Origin: Terriglobales bacterium
GTDB lineage: Bacteria; Acidobacteriota; Terriglobia; Terriglobales; Acidobacteriaceae
Direction of reading: 5' to 3'
Length of the DNA: 64,000 bases
Assembly (NCBI GenBank): GCA_035764005.1
Contig: DASTZZ010000083.1
Location: forward strand, 1-64,000
Part shown: one piece after another, positions 43,357-53,600 of the stretch
Position numbering within the stretch: the first letter of the stretch is position 1
Layout of the letters: each line of letters starts with the position of its first letter
Notes under the pieces: model-generated
The model's database searches: none
Told to the model about the DNA's origin: nothing
The model's input: only the letters and a program-made list of their open reading frames with translations
Program-made: the position numbers and the translations under genes

Positions 43357-45375
43357 GTGCGTACCTGGTCCCTCTCGCATTCGATCGTTAGTTTGATTTT
43401 GGTATTCGCTTTGGCAATTTCGATGTCAAGTTGCGGCGGGACTCAAGCTGCCAGCACGACTCCGCCTTCCAATCCGCCGTCGCAGCCGCCCTCAACGCCT
43501 CCGACGCAACCTCCGCCGCCTCCGCCAACTCCGACCGATATTACAGCTCTGAATCACATTGTCTTCATGTTTCAGGAGAACCGCTCGTTCGATCACTACT
43601 TCGGTCACCTGAACACGTATCGAGTGAACAAAGGCTGGGGCGGTAAGAGTGATGTGAACACTCTCGATTCTGCTGCTCTGCTTGCCGCAGGCTTTTCGGC
43701 GGATAATCCAGCGGATGATTCGGCGCCGCTGAGTTGGACCACAGCGAACGCAACGACGGTGACGCTGAATGGCGAGTCAGTCACAAGCAGCGGAAACAAG
43801 AAGGAGACGCCGACTACAGCCACGCTATACACACTCGTAGCGACTTCTGCCACGGGCGCCACAGCGCAGGCCTCAGTTGTAGTGGGAACCACACCTGATA
43901 CGGGATCGAGACTTCTGGTCGGCGCGAGCCCGATGAACGTCGAGCCCGGGGGCAAGTCTCTCTTGACTTGGGCTGCCACCGACGGATCAAGCGTGACGAT
44001 CAGCCCTCCGCCGGACCCGAAACATACTCAGGCGTACGGACCCAATGCCACCGCAGCGGTTACAGTGCCGACTACGCCTGGAACGGTGACGTATACGCTC
44101 ACGACGGATTCGAAGTTGACCGCCACCATCACGCTTACGGTCGCGAGTTCCGTTCCGGGAGCGCCGATCGCAACCATCACGGACAACAACCAGGGACACG
44201 TGAGCTGGGGCAGCGATGTGACTGTGCACTCTTTCTTGCTGACCGATCAGTGCGTTGAAGACTTCAGTCCCGACTGGCTGGAAAGTCATGGTGCTTACAA
44301 CCGCGACGACGCGGCGTCGGATGAGTGGAAGGGAAATGGGTTTGTCCATATCACAGCAGGATTCTCGCAGTTCGCAAATTCCCAGAATGACACTCACCAC
44401 TATTTCGACGTTCGCGGCCAGCGCAACATGGGCTACTACGACGAGAAAACGCTGCCGTTCTACTACTTCCTCGCGGGCCAATTCGGCACTTCAGATAACT
44501 TTTTCTCGCCAATCCCCTCGAACTCAGGACCGAATCGAGTTGCAGAATTAGCGGCGACAACGCATGGCCACGCGCACAATCCGCCTACGCTCAATATTCC
44601 AAGTATTTTCCAACTTCTCGACGAAGCCGGAGTGTCGTGGAAGGTGTACTACTCCGATGTCAGTTCGTCGGGAGTGCCGCTCACCACGCTCACTAACTTC
44701 CAGTGGGGACAAGGCCACAAGGATCCCCAGCACCTTGCGCCTGTGAACTGCAAGCAAGCCTCAACCCCCTGCCAACAGGGACAAACCGATTACTTTACCG
44801 ACCTGAGCAGTGGGAATTTTCCCGCTGTGGCTTTGATTGAGCCGGGTTTCGATTCGGGACGCGACGAGCATCCAGGAAATCCGGTACAGCTCGGAGCCGT
44901 CTATGAAAAGAGCCTCATCTCGGCTTTCATGGATAGCCCGATTTGGAAGGACTCTGCTTTCTTTTTGACCTACGACGAGGCCGGCGGATTCTATGACCAC
45001 GTTCAGCCAGTAAATAACGACCTGAAGCCGGACGGCATTGCCGTCCAGCCCGACGGCATTGCGCCGCAGGATCTGCTATCGAAAGATCCGAAAGGAGATT
45101 TCACGCGCACCGGGTTCCGTGTGCCTTTGATGGTGGTTTCGCCGTACGTCATCCCGCACGTAGTCTCGCACGCCCCCGCAGATTCAACTGCAATTCTGAA
45201 GTTTATCGAGACGCGGTTTAAGTTGCGGAACATGACCAATCGTGACGCCGCCCAGCCCGACTTCGCGAAAGAATTCTTCGATTTCAGCAAGCCGGCACTG
45301 TTGACGCTGACGTCGAAGGACCTGCCCGATCAGCAGGCGGATGCGCCGTGCGCGGCATACGCGAAGAATCCATGA
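43357..45375 (+). CDS. Phospholipase C/phosphoesterase-family lipoprotein
   Basis: About 672 residues. AAAGGAG ends 8 bases before a GTG at 43357, a better start than the ATG at 43339. The signal peptide ends at a lipobox MSSCGG, followed by a Pro/Thr-rich linker. The PF04185-type phosphoesterase begins at ITALNHIVFMFQENRSFDHYFG, with FFLTYDEAGGFYDHVQP and GFRVPLMVVSPYV later. Between the first motif and the rest of the catalytic domain (roughly 95-270) are two Ig-like beta modules, LSWTTANATTVTLNGES and LTWAATDGSSVTISPPPD. It probably cleaves a phospholipid or phosphoester at the cell surface. Confidence 0.9.
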   Translation: MRTWSLSHSIVSLILVFALAISMSSCGGTQAASTTPPSNPPSQPPSTPPTQPPPPPPTPTDITALNHIVFMFQENRSFDHYFGHLNTYRVNKGWGGKSDVNTLDSAALLAAGFSADNPADDSAPLSWTTANATTVTLNGESVTSSGNKKETPTTATLYTLVATSATGATAQASVVVGTTPDTGSRLLVGASPMNVEPGGKSLLTWAATDGSSVTISPPPDPKHTQAYGPNATAAVTVPTTPGTVTYTLTTDSKLTATITLTVASSVPGAPIATITDNNQGHVSWGSDVTVHSFLLTDQCVEDFSPDWLESHGAYNRDDAASDEWKGNGFVHITAGFSQFANSQNDTHHYFDVRGQRNMGYYDEKTLPFYYFLAGQFGTSDNFFSPIPSNSGPNRVAELAATTHGHAHNPPTLNIPSIFQLLDEAGVSWKVYYSDVSSSGVPLTTLTNFQWGQGHKDPQHLAPVNCKQASTPCQQGQTDYFTDLSSGNFPAVALIEPGFDSGRDEHPGNPVQLGAVYEKSLISAFMDSPIWKDSAFFLTYDEAGGFYDHVQPVNNDLKPDGIAVQPDGIAPQDLLSKDPKGDFTRTGFRVPLMVVSPYVIPHVVSHAPADSTAILKFIETRFKLRNMTNRDAAQPDFAKEFFDFSKPALLTLTSKDLPDQQADAPCAAYAKNP

Positions 45376-45430
45376 TGCAGGCGGCAATTTAGGCGAGTGC
45401 TTCTTTGGCTTGCGTGTTTCTCGCTGTCGC

Positions 45431-46732
45431 TTATTGCCGATCGCTTGTCGCCTGTCTTCCCAGAGCGCGCTTGATCGTCAGATCAAGTGCGGCTTTTGCT
45501 TGCTGGTAGTCGGCATCGGTGATCTTGCCCTGGAGCCGCTCAGTTTCAAGCTGGAACAGCTCCTCTTTCATGGCCTGGAGAAACGTTTCCCGATTTGGTA
45601 CTTGGCTGTGCGGGTAACTGCCTGGAGTCGGGGCGGCAGCGGCAGCAGCGGCGGCGGAAGCTGCTAATGGAGTACGCGGCTTTTGATTGATCACGACAAT
45701 CGCTCCAACGACCAGGGCAGCGGCAAGGCCGCCGATGATCCACCAGCGGTAGGCGTGCAGCGGGTCGGGCGTATCTTCAGGACGGCCTAATCCGCCACCG
45801 GGGCGATTGTCAGGCTGAGCCTGAGCGGCTTCGGTCTGCTGCCCTTCCGTGTTGTCATCCTGGGCTTCGCGAGGGATTTGTCCTGTTCCCGAAACGGAAA
45901 ATGCCATCTGCTTTCCGGCGGCGACGTTGTGAGCTACGAAGATGCTCATGCCCTTTTCCTCGCCGCCGCTTGCAAACTGCGAGGTGTCGCCTTTGAACTT
46001 CATGCTCTTCGGAAGCATTACGACTACATCTTCCATCGGCACGACAATCTGAGGCTGGAAAGCAAAGCTTCCCGAATAGGGAAGGTGATAGCTCACCTGA
46101 AAGCGCGTCTCGCCGGGCCGAATTGGGAAGACAAATGCGTAATGGTTCTTGCTGCCAGTGGGCACAGGAGCGGAGTTGACCGGCATGCCTCCCGGTCCTG
46201 CAGCGAGCGAGCCATCGACAACGGCGCCTTCGGGCAAGGTGAACTCAAAGCTTCGCTCGCTCATCTGCGTCTTCGGCGGCGTGGAGTTATTCTGGATCAC
46301 GAACATCTCAGTCACTTCGAGCTGGTTGTTCTCCGTCTGGACGCGCATGATGTCTGCGCGTCCGGCAACGCCTTGCACTTGTTTGCCCGCGTCGTAGACC
46401 TCCACGTCAACCGACGTTGTGCCCATCGGCGCAGGTTTGAAGTAGTTCACTCCCTGGTGAGTGACGCGAACCAGATGCTGCCCTCCATCGTCCGGAATCG
46501 GGAGAGTGAAGTTGCCTTTGGCATCGGTCTTGGTGCGGCCAGCCTCCTGCATCCCTTGCGAGAGCTTCAGGATCACGACGTCATCGCCCGCGGATGGCTT
46601 GTTGGACGTCTTGTTGGTCACGCTTCCGGTGAGATCGGCAGCAACGGTAGTGGCCGCCAGCATCAGCACGGAGATCGCGCAGCGCAGAGCAGGCGTGGCG
46701 AAAGTAGTTTTCAGAAAGGGACTCTTAGTCAT
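45431..46732 (-). CDS. Carboxypeptidase-regulatory membrane protein of the ccm operon
   Basis: A 433-residue exported protein: signal peptide (about 1-32), an N-terminal carboxypeptidase-regulatory-like beta domain (LTGSVTNKTSNKPSAGDDVVIL, RTKTDAKGNFTLP, QHLVRVTHQG), a beta-rich central part, one membrane helix near residue 330 (WWIIGGLAAALVVGAIVVI) and a helical tail (LQAMKEELFQLETERLQGKITDADYQQAKAALD) resembling the tail of CcmI-like proteins. It is the last gene of the ccmF-ccmH-small-protein run. Its exact role in haem attachment is unknown. Confidence 0.75.
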   Translation of the reverse strand: MTKSPFLKTTFATPALRCAISVLMLAATTVAADLTGSVTNKTSNKPSAGDDVVILKLSQGMQEAGRTKTDAKGNFTLPIPDDGGQHLVRVTHQGVNYFKPAPMGTTSVDVEVYDAGKQVQGVAGRADIMRVQTENNQLEVTEMFVIQNNSTPPKTQMSERSFEFTLPEGAVVDGSLAAGPGGMPVNSAPVPTGSKNHYAFVFPIRPGETRFQVSYHLPYSGSFAFQPQIVVPMEDVVVMLPKSMKFKGDTSQFASGGEEKGMSIFVAHNVAAGKQMAFSVSGTGQIPREAQDDNTEGQQTEAAQAQPDNRPGGGLGRPEDTPDPLHAYRWWIIGGLAAALVVGAIVVINQKPRTPLAASAAAAAAAAPTPGSYPHSQVPNRETFLQAMKEELFQLETERLQGKITDADYQQAKAALDLTIKRALGRQATSDRQ

Positions 46733-46764
46733 TCGATTCAGATGTGTGAATAATTGGAAACAGT

Positions 46765-47055
46765 CTATCGCGCCGCTTGCACTGCAGTCTGTGTGTTCTG
46801 CAGGGCTGCCATCTCGGCCAGAATCTCGGCGGCTTCGGCTTCGAGCGAGCTGCGCAGCGATTCGTAGTCTTGCGCCGGGTACTTCCCTGCTTTGTAGTCG
46901 AAGTTCAGGTCACGCAGGTTTTCATAGACGACCTGCTTGCGTTCCTCCAGATACACAAGACGAGATTTGTCGGTCGCACGCTCGAAGACCACTCCGGGAG
47001 CAAAGACATAGAGGAGCAGCCCGGCGGCAAAGAGAATGCAGACAACGGCAATCAC
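46765..47055 (-). CDS. Small membrane-anchored CcmI-like protein
   Basis: A 96-residue protein: one membrane helix (1-22, VVCILFAAGLLLYVFAPGVVF), then a charged helical domain (LVYLEERKQVVYENLRDLNFDYKAGKYPAQDYESLRSSLEAEAAEILAEM). This matches the N-terminal CcmI/CycH pattern in which a membrane segment is followed by a coiled helix. Its ATG overlaps the ccmH stop by four bases. It lacks the TPR part of long CcmI. It probably assists the CcmF/CcmH haem lyase. Confidence 0.72.
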   Translation of the reverse strand: MIAVVCILFAAGLLLYVFAPGVVFERATDKSRLVYLEERKQVVYENLRDLNFDYKAGKYPAQDYESLRSSLEAEAAEILAEMAALQNTQTAVQAAR

Positions 47056-47522
47056 AGCTCAGTATCCCGTCGAGCTTGTTCCCGATATGGGTCGAACGCT
47101 GCCGAGTTGGACGGCATCGCTGGAGCCAGCTGTCGCTCCTTCCATTTGCGGATCACAATTGCGGCTCCAAACGTGGCCGCGAAGAACACTGCGAACGGCA
47201 TGATCCAGGCCACACGATCAAATCCGCGAGCACTCGGTGCGGCGAGCACCGTCGTTCCATACTCGCGCACGAACGACTGCAGGATCGCGTCGTCGTTGGG
47301 CTCGTTCTGCACGGCGGCCGAAAGCTCCTGCCGCATCTTGTCCGAATACGTGCAGCCGACGTGATTGCACTCGAGCAGCATCTGATTGCAGCCGCAGACA
47401 CAAATGATGCGGTGATGTCCGAGTTCGTCGAACCGTGCCGTATCACCGCTGGCCCCAAGCATCGCCACGGCAAAAGCCATCACGATTGCAGTCAAGCAGA
47501 CCTTCCGAAAACCGCTCATCAA
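47052..47522 (-). CDS. ccmH: Cytochrome c maturation protein CcmH-like
   Basis: A 156-residue exported protein with the CcmH/CycL/NrfF core: signal peptide (about 1-25), a cysteine motif (CVCGCNQMLLECNHVGC, in place of the usual LRCxxC), QELSAAVQNEPNDDAILQSFVREYG, and a membrane helix near 110-130. It reduces apocytochrome c thiols for haem ligation. Its start overlaps the ccmF stop by four bases and the next gene overlaps its own stop by four, so the operon is tightly coupled. Confidence 0.86.
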   Translation of the reverse strand: MMSGFRKVCLTAIVMAFAVAMLGASGDTARFDELGHHRIICVCGCNQMLLECNHVGCTYSDKMRQELSAAVQNEPNDDAILQSFVREYGTTVLAAPSARGFDRVAWIMPFAVFFAATFGAAIVIRKWKERQLAPAMPSNSAAFDPYREQARRDTEL

Positions 47523-49570
47523 TCACCTGCCTCGACTGGTTCGGTATGTGCGGGAAGAGGAACCGTGATCGGACGAACTCGCTGGACTTGCGGAACTGCA
47601 GCCGCGGTCATCGGCGGCACCATGGCCACGACTGTGCCGAAGATCAGGATCCACACGCCGGCCCAAATCCACATGACGAGAGGATTGATAAATGCTTTGA
47701 TAATCGGACGGTCAGTATCGAAGTTCTTGCCGGCGTAGATAATGTACAAATCTTCTTTGGGCGTGGAGTGGTTTGCGACGATCGTGTCCGGTTGCTGGCT
47801 GGCTTTGAAGAACTTTTTCGCGGGAAACATCTGGAACAACGGCTTCCCATTTTTGTACACGTTCAGGACTGCATATTCGATGGAGTAGTTGGGATTGTCT
47901 TCCTGCGTGTAGCTGTCGCAGACCAGCGTGTAGGGGCCGAGCTGCATCTTGTCGCCGAAGCCCATCTCCTGCTCTTTCTGCTGATTGAATGCGGCGCCGG
48001 AGAGTCCCACGACGATGACTACCACGCCAAAGTGAACGATGTATCCGCCGTAGCGGCGGGTGTTGCGGCGCGTGAGCGTGACCATCGATGCCAGCAGGTT
48101 TTGACCGGTGTGGCGCGCGATCACGCGTCCGCCGCGAATGAACTCAGATGCGACGGTCGCCGTAACCAGCGCGGCGAGCGAGATCGCCATCAAGGAATAG
48201 AGCTGAGCAGTGTCCGTCCAGGGACGAACTCCGAGGGCGATCAGGACAGCGCCCGTCGCAAGAGCAACGACGACAGGAATCGTGAAGTTCCGTTTCAAGC
48301 TGGCCCATGATGTCCGACGCCAGGCGAGCAGCGGTCCAACCGCAGTCAACAGAAGCAGGAACAGTGCGATTGGAATGTTTACGCGATTAAAGAAAGGAGG
48401 GCCAACCGTCTCCTTCCGGCCTTGAATCGCCTCGGACAGAATCGGGAACAGCGTTCCCCAGAGCACCGCAAAGCATGCTGCCAGCAGCACCAGGTTCTGG
48501 AAGAGGAAGCTCGACTCGCGCGAGAGCAGCGATTCCAGCCGATGCTCGCTGCGAAGATGGCCGCGATTGCGAACGTAGAAGAAAAGACAAACTACGAAGA
48601 TAACCGCCAGGAACCAGAGAAACCAGTCGCCGATCGAGGACTGCGCAAATGCGTGGACCGAGCTGACGACTCCGCTGCGGGTCAGAAACGTTCCCAAAAT
48701 GGAAAGCATGAACGTGCAGAAGATCAGCCAAACATTCCAGGTCTTCAGCATGCCGCGCTTTTCCTGCATCATGACCGAATGCAGGAAGGCAGTTCCTGTG
48801 AGCCAGGGGAAAATGGAGGCATTCTCGACGGGGTCCCAGCCCCAGTATCCACCCCAGCCCAGAACGGAATAGGCCCAGTGCGCGCCCAAGAAGACGCCGC
48901 AGGTCAGGAAGCACCAGGTCACCATCGTCCAGCGGCGGGTGATGTGAATCCACTTCTCGCCGGGGTACTTCATGATCAGCGCACCGAGCGCGAAGGCGAA
49001 CGGCACCGAGAATCCCACGTAGCCGAGATAGAGCATCGGTGGGTGGATGACCATTTCGGGATACTGCAGCAACGGATTCAGTCCATTGCCATCGGGTGGG
49101 ATTGCTCCGGTAACGAGTGAGAAAGGAGTCGCGGCAAAGTTCAGAAGCAGCAGGAAGAACAGCTGGATGGCAGCGAGAATCGTGGAGGCGTACGCCGTCA
49201 GCTTCACATCCACCTTATGCCGCAGACGAAGCACCAGGCCGTAGCTACTCAGCAGCAAGGCCCAGAAAAGGAGCGATCCTTCCTGTCCAGACCACAGCGC
49301 CGCGAACTTATATGGAATCGGCAGGTCGCGATTGCTGTGGTGCAGGATGTATGCGACCGAGAAGTCATTGTTCAGCGCCGCCCAAACCAGCGCGAAGGCT
49401 GCCGCCGCGACTCCGGCCCAAGTTGCGATGCCGGCGCGGCGTGCGGTTTCCGCGAGACGATCGCTGGGAATGCCAACCGCCTGCCAACGCAGCGCGGTCA
49501 TTCCGGCAAAAAGGCAATAGGCGCTCAGAACCAGAGCGAAGATGAGAGCGAAGCTTCCAAACAGCGGCAT
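47519..49570 (-). CDS. ccmF: Cytochrome c haem lyase subunit CcmF
   Basis: A 683-residue membrane protein with about fourteen helices that transfers haem to apocytochrome c. The signature WWD-type motif is in WGGYWGWDPVENASIFPWL (about 230-250), HPPMLYLGYVGFS provides a conserved His, and the C-terminal periplasmic DUF-like part is present. Length matches the family. It heads the visible ccm genes; ccmABCDEG are not in the window and are presumably elsewhere. Confidence 0.95.
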   Translation of the reverse strand: MPLFGSFALIFALVLSAYCLFAGMTALRWQAVGIPSDRLAETARRAGIATWAGVAAAAFALVWAALNNDFSVAYILHHSNRDLPIPYKFAALWSGQEGSLLFWALLLSSYGLVLRLRHKVDVKLTAYASTILAAIQLFFLLLLNFAATPFSLVTGAIPPDGNGLNPLLQYPEMVIHPPMLYLGYVGFSVPFAFALGALIMKYPGEKWIHITRRWTMVTWCFLTCGVFLGAHWAYSVLGWGGYWGWDPVENASIFPWLTGTAFLHSVMMQEKRGMLKTWNVWLIFCTFMLSILGTFLTRSGVVSSVHAFAQSSIGDWFLWFLAVIFVVCLFFYVRNRGHLRSEHRLESLLSRESSFLFQNLVLLAACFAVLWGTLFPILSEAIQGRKETVGPPFFNRVNIPIALFLLLLTAVGPLLAWRRTSWASLKRNFTIPVVVALATGAVLIALGVRPWTDTAQLYSLMAISLAALVTATVASEFIRGGRVIARHTGQNLLASMVTLTRRNTRRYGGYIVHFGVVVIVVGLSGAAFNQQKEQEMGFGDKMQLGPYTLVCDSYTQEDNPNYSIEYAVLNVYKNGKPLFQMFPAKKFFKASQQPDTIVANHSTPKEDLYIIYAGKNFDTDRPIIKAFINPLVMWIWAGVWILIFGTVVAMVPPMTAAAVPQVQRVRPITVPLPAHTEPVEAGD

Positions 49571-49678
49571 GGATTGACGGAACGAGCGGAGTTCCGGAAG
49601 TCACAATTCTACCTGCTTTCAGGCGAATTGCGGCTCGGCAAATGCTCTTAACAGCTTTGAACTACAACGTGACTGGGA

Positions 49679-50059
49679 TCACTTTCCTGGTCCGGAACCG
49701 TCCACAGCAGACTGCACCAGATGAATGAGCTCGGCAGGAGGACAGGGTTTTTGACGAAACAGAACGTTCATCCCCTCATATTCCTTTTCCACTTCGGGCA
49801 TACCGCTAATGACAATGACCGGAACCTCCGGATTGATCTCGCGCAGCATATGGACGAATTCGGAACCGGTGGCGTGCGGCATGATGTGATCGGTGACCAC
49901 AACGCCAATTTTCTGCGATTGGGAGAGGGTGCGAAGGAGGGCAAGAGCGCTGTCGGCACTGGTAGCGACCTGGACTTCCATTCCCGCCTGGTTCAGCACC
50001 ATTTGCCGTGCCGAAAGCTGAATCGGATTGTCGTCAACCAGAAGAACGGTCTTGCTCAA
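49679..50059 (-). CDS. Single-domain response regulator
   Basis: A 126-residue CheY-like receiver beginning at a TTG at 50059 (SKTVLLVDDNPIQLSARQMVLNQAG). The phospho-acceptor Asp is in VVVTDHIMPHATGSEF, T/S in VIVISGMPEV, Lys in LFRQKPCPP. No output domain. The longer frame start (50176) adds residues with no family likeness. It is separate from ccmF by 108 bases on the same strand. Partner kinase unknown. Confidence 0.8.
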   Translation of the reverse strand: MSKTVLLVDDNPIQLSARQMVLNQAGMEVQVATSADSALALLRTLSQSQKIGVVVTDHIMPHATGSEFVHMLREINPEVPVIVISGMPEVEKEYEGMNVLFRQKPCPPAELIHLVQSAVDGSGPGK

Positions 50060-50093
50060 TGCTCCTGCCCTTTCGCTAAAGAGATTTCCCCGG

Positions 50094-50411
50094 CTACGAC
50101 GCGCGGCCGCGCAATTCCGTCTCTGCGCGGAACCAATCGTCCATGTGCCGGCCATGGGTGCCTCCGCGCTGGACATACAGTTCGTAAGCGCGGCGGCGAA
50201 TCTGCTCTTCGCTCACGCTGGGATGAACGTTGGTGTCGGTAGCGCGCGAGGGGCGCGACGTTTCGTTCTGGGCCGCTCGGTTCTCGGCGGCAGAACTGGT
50301 TTGCAATATTGAAGTTGGGGCTTTTTGGACAGCGGCAGCGGTGGTGCCGTTGGTTCCGGCATCACCGTTTGTGCCGGACGCCTTCTTACTCGGACTTTTT
50401 GCTCTTGGCAT
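50094..50411 (-). CDS. DUF2934-domain protein
   Basis: About 105 residues. The N-terminal 65 residues are a low-complexity Ser/Thr/Asn/Ala stretch; the C-terminal 35 residues (SEEQIRRRAYELYVQRGGTHGRHMDDWFRAETEL) are the DUF2934 module, common in Acidobacteria and some proteobacteria. GGAGAA precedes the ATG at 50411. Function unknown. It lies 34 bases upstream of the receiver gene and may be cotranscribed with it. Confidence 0.82.
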   Translation of the reverse strand: MPRAKSPSKKASGTNGDAGTNGTTAAAVQKAPTSILQTSSAAENRAAQNETSRPSRATDTNVHPSVSEEQIRRRAYELYVQRGGTHGRHMDDWFRAETELRGRAS

Positions 50412-50690
50412 GGATGATCTTCTCCAAGTTAGGGGGTTAATTTGGATGTTGGAGCGCTCATCGGCAGCGCGAAGATCACAACGACCTCCACAGATGGCAC
50501 AACACAACAACCTCATTCTAACAACCTCGAGTGAGGAACGGGAGAGAAGTTGAGGTGGAAAACAGGGTGCATCATGACTCTTAGTTCTCGCGAGCAATTT
50601 GGAATTAAGGAGAGCCGATGGGCAAGTAAGGAAGCGAGTCAATCCTGTTCGCAAGCGCTGATTCGTGAGATCCATTGTTTTTTGAAGTAC

Positions 50691-53600
50691 TTAGTGAAAG
50701 TCATGCGACCGCGTAGCTGCTTCTGTGATTTCCAGCCTTGCGACGCTCATCGCTTTCACTGAGATGACGTTCTCTACGTTCTGGAGAATTCCCTCAATAA
50801 GAAGGAAACGTTCGTGAATTACGAGTAGCCGGTTCTGGTCGTACAAATCGGGGGTGATAATTGCGTTTGAGATTCCCGTTTCGTCTTCCAAGCTCAGGAA
50901 GATAAAGCCATTGGCCGTGCCCGGACGCTGGCGCGCGATCACGCAACCAGCAATACGAACCAGTTGCCCGTGCCTTATTCCCTGCAGGTCGGTCGCGCGG
51001 ATCACGCGCATACGGTTCATCTCCGCACGGCGATACACCATTGGGTGCGGGCCAACCGTCATCCCGGTACCGTGGTAGTCGGCCACAAGGCGCTCTTCGG
51101 CGGTCATTTGCGCGAGTGGAGAAGGCGAATCAAGCTCGGCGAGGGCGGCCAGCAGCGGCCCTTCGCTCCAGGCTGCGCGTTCGACTTGCCAGAGGGCGTC
51201 GCGACGATGCATTGCAAGTTGCGGAACAACGAAGACAGAACCGGCGCCGATACCGGGGCCCCCGACAGATTTTGCGGCTGTTGGGGTGGTGGTAGGCGGT
51301 GGGGCAGCCGCGTGTGTTGCGGCTGCGCTTTTCCAAGTTGCATGCGGCATCATCTTGCCCGGAGCTGGCCATTCGGCCATCTCCGGCCCACCGGCTACCG
51401 CCGGCGGTTCTGTTTGGCATTCGGCAAAACCTCCATCCAACCGATTCAACGCTCCAATTTGCGCCAGCATGTTCAGCTCATTGCGTCTCAATTCGGGGAC
51501 GTGGCGGGCGAGATCGTCTACTGAAGTGAAAGGCCGCTGGTTGCGTTCATTCACTAACGCCTTAGCCGCTGACTCGCGCAGTCCGCGAACGTAGCGCAGG
51601 CCCATGCGCATCGAAATCTTGCAGCCTTCGTGATGATGCGGAGCCGCTCCGCCGCACTCGCATTCCAGTGTGCACGCCCAATCCGATCGTGTGACGTCCA
51701 CTGGGCGCACCCGTAAGCCATGCCGTTGCGCATCTTTCACGATTGTGGCCGGATGATAGAAGCCCATCGGCTGATTGTTCAACAACGCTGCTGTGAACGC
51801 AGCAAGATAATGGCACTTGAGATATGCGCTCGCATATGCCAGCAGGGCGAAGCTGGCGGCGTGGGATTCAGGAAAACCATAGAGTGCAAATGAGACGATG
51901 GATTGCACGATCTCATCCTGGGCTTCGCGCGAAATCCCATTTTTAGTCATGCCGCTGCGCAGCCGAGTTTCGATGGCGGCCATCTTCGCCTGCGAACGCT
52001 TGTTGCCCATCGCTCGGCGCAGCTCCTCGGCTTCGCCTCCAGTAAAATCTGCGACCACCATGGCCATGCGCAGAAGTTGCTCCTGGAAGAGCGGCACACC
52101 AAGCGTCCGCTTCAGCACCGGCTCGAGCGATGGATGGGCATAACGCACCTCTTCCAGATGCTGCCGGCGTTTCAAAAAGGGATTCATCATCTTGCCGACG
52201 ATCGGTCCCGGCCGGATGATCGCCACTTGAATGACGATGTCGTAGAAAACTTTCGGACGATTGCGCGGCAGCGCGGCCATTTGAGCGCGGCTTTCTACTT
52301 GGAACAATCCGACAGTATCGGCTTCCTGCAACGCTTTATATACCGGCGGATCGTCTTGAGGAAGCTGCGCCAGATCGACCTTATCTCCATAATGCTGTGG
52401 GATCAGCTCGATGCAGTCTTCCAGAACGGCCATCATGCCGAGGCCCAGCAGGTCGATCTTAATGAGTTTCAAATCGGCACAATCGTCTTTATCCCACTGA
52501 ACGACGACTCGTCCCGGCATGCTCGCAGGCTCAAGCGGAACGACGGAGCTGAGTTGTCCCTGGCAAACGACCATGCCGCCGGAGTGCTGGCCGAGATGAC
52601 GCGGCAAATCCTGCACGCGCAAGGCGAGATCGAGAAACTTCGAGATGCGCGGATGCCGCAGATCGAATCCAGCATGGCGGAACTGATGCTCCATCGTGTC
52701 AGTTGGTCCGCGCCACTCCCATGAGCCAACAAGCGCTGAGAGCCGGTCCAATGTTTCAGCATCAAAGCCCAGCGATTTGCCAACTTCGCGCGCGGCCGAG
52801 CGTCCACGATAGGTAATTACGTTCGCAGTCATCGCAGCGCCATGCGCTCCGTACTTGGCATAAACGTGCTGGATCACGCGCTCGCGCTGATCGCCACTGG
52901 GAAGATCAAGATCGATGTCTGGCATCTCGCCACGCTGCTCGGAAAGAAAACGCTCGAAGAGCAGATCCATGCCGACCGGATCGATTGCGGTGATGCCAAG
53001 CGCATAACACACGGCACTGTTCGCCGCCGAGCCACGTCCCTGTACGAGAATGCGCTGCTCGCGGCAGAAGCGCACGATGTCCCACACGATCAGGAAGTAG
53101 CCGGACAAATCGAGATGTTCAATGAGCGCCAGCTCACGTTCGATCTGCTGGCGGGCGCGCTCGCGCAGTTCCGAAGGTTTCTGCCCATAACGTCCATACA
53201 TTCCTTCGCGCGTGCGGTCGCGCAGGAACGACATCATGGTCTCGCCAGGGCCTACCGGATATTTTGGAAACTCATAGCCAAGATGTTCGAGCGTGAACTG
53301 CAATCGCTTTGACAGAGTCTCGGTATTTGCAATCGCCTCCGGAAGATCGGCAAAGAGCTGTTCCATTTCCGCAGGCGTGCGGATGAAGCGTTCTGAGTTG
53401 ATCGAGAGCAGGCGTCCGGCATTCTCCAGTTGCCGGTGGTGACGAATGCAGGTGAAGACATCGAGGATCTCGCGCTCCGCAGTCGTCGCATACGAGACAC
53501 CATTCGTTGCCAGCAGCGGAAGATGCAGCTTGCGCGCGATCGCGATCGCCGCTTGGTTGCGCGCTTCTTCGCGTCGATCGAAGTGGCGCTGCAATTCGAC

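Noticed and set aside
42910-43380. Minus-strand open frame in the phospholipase upstream region
   Set aside because: Random-like composition with many Ser/Arg/Cys and no ribosome site; no domain found.
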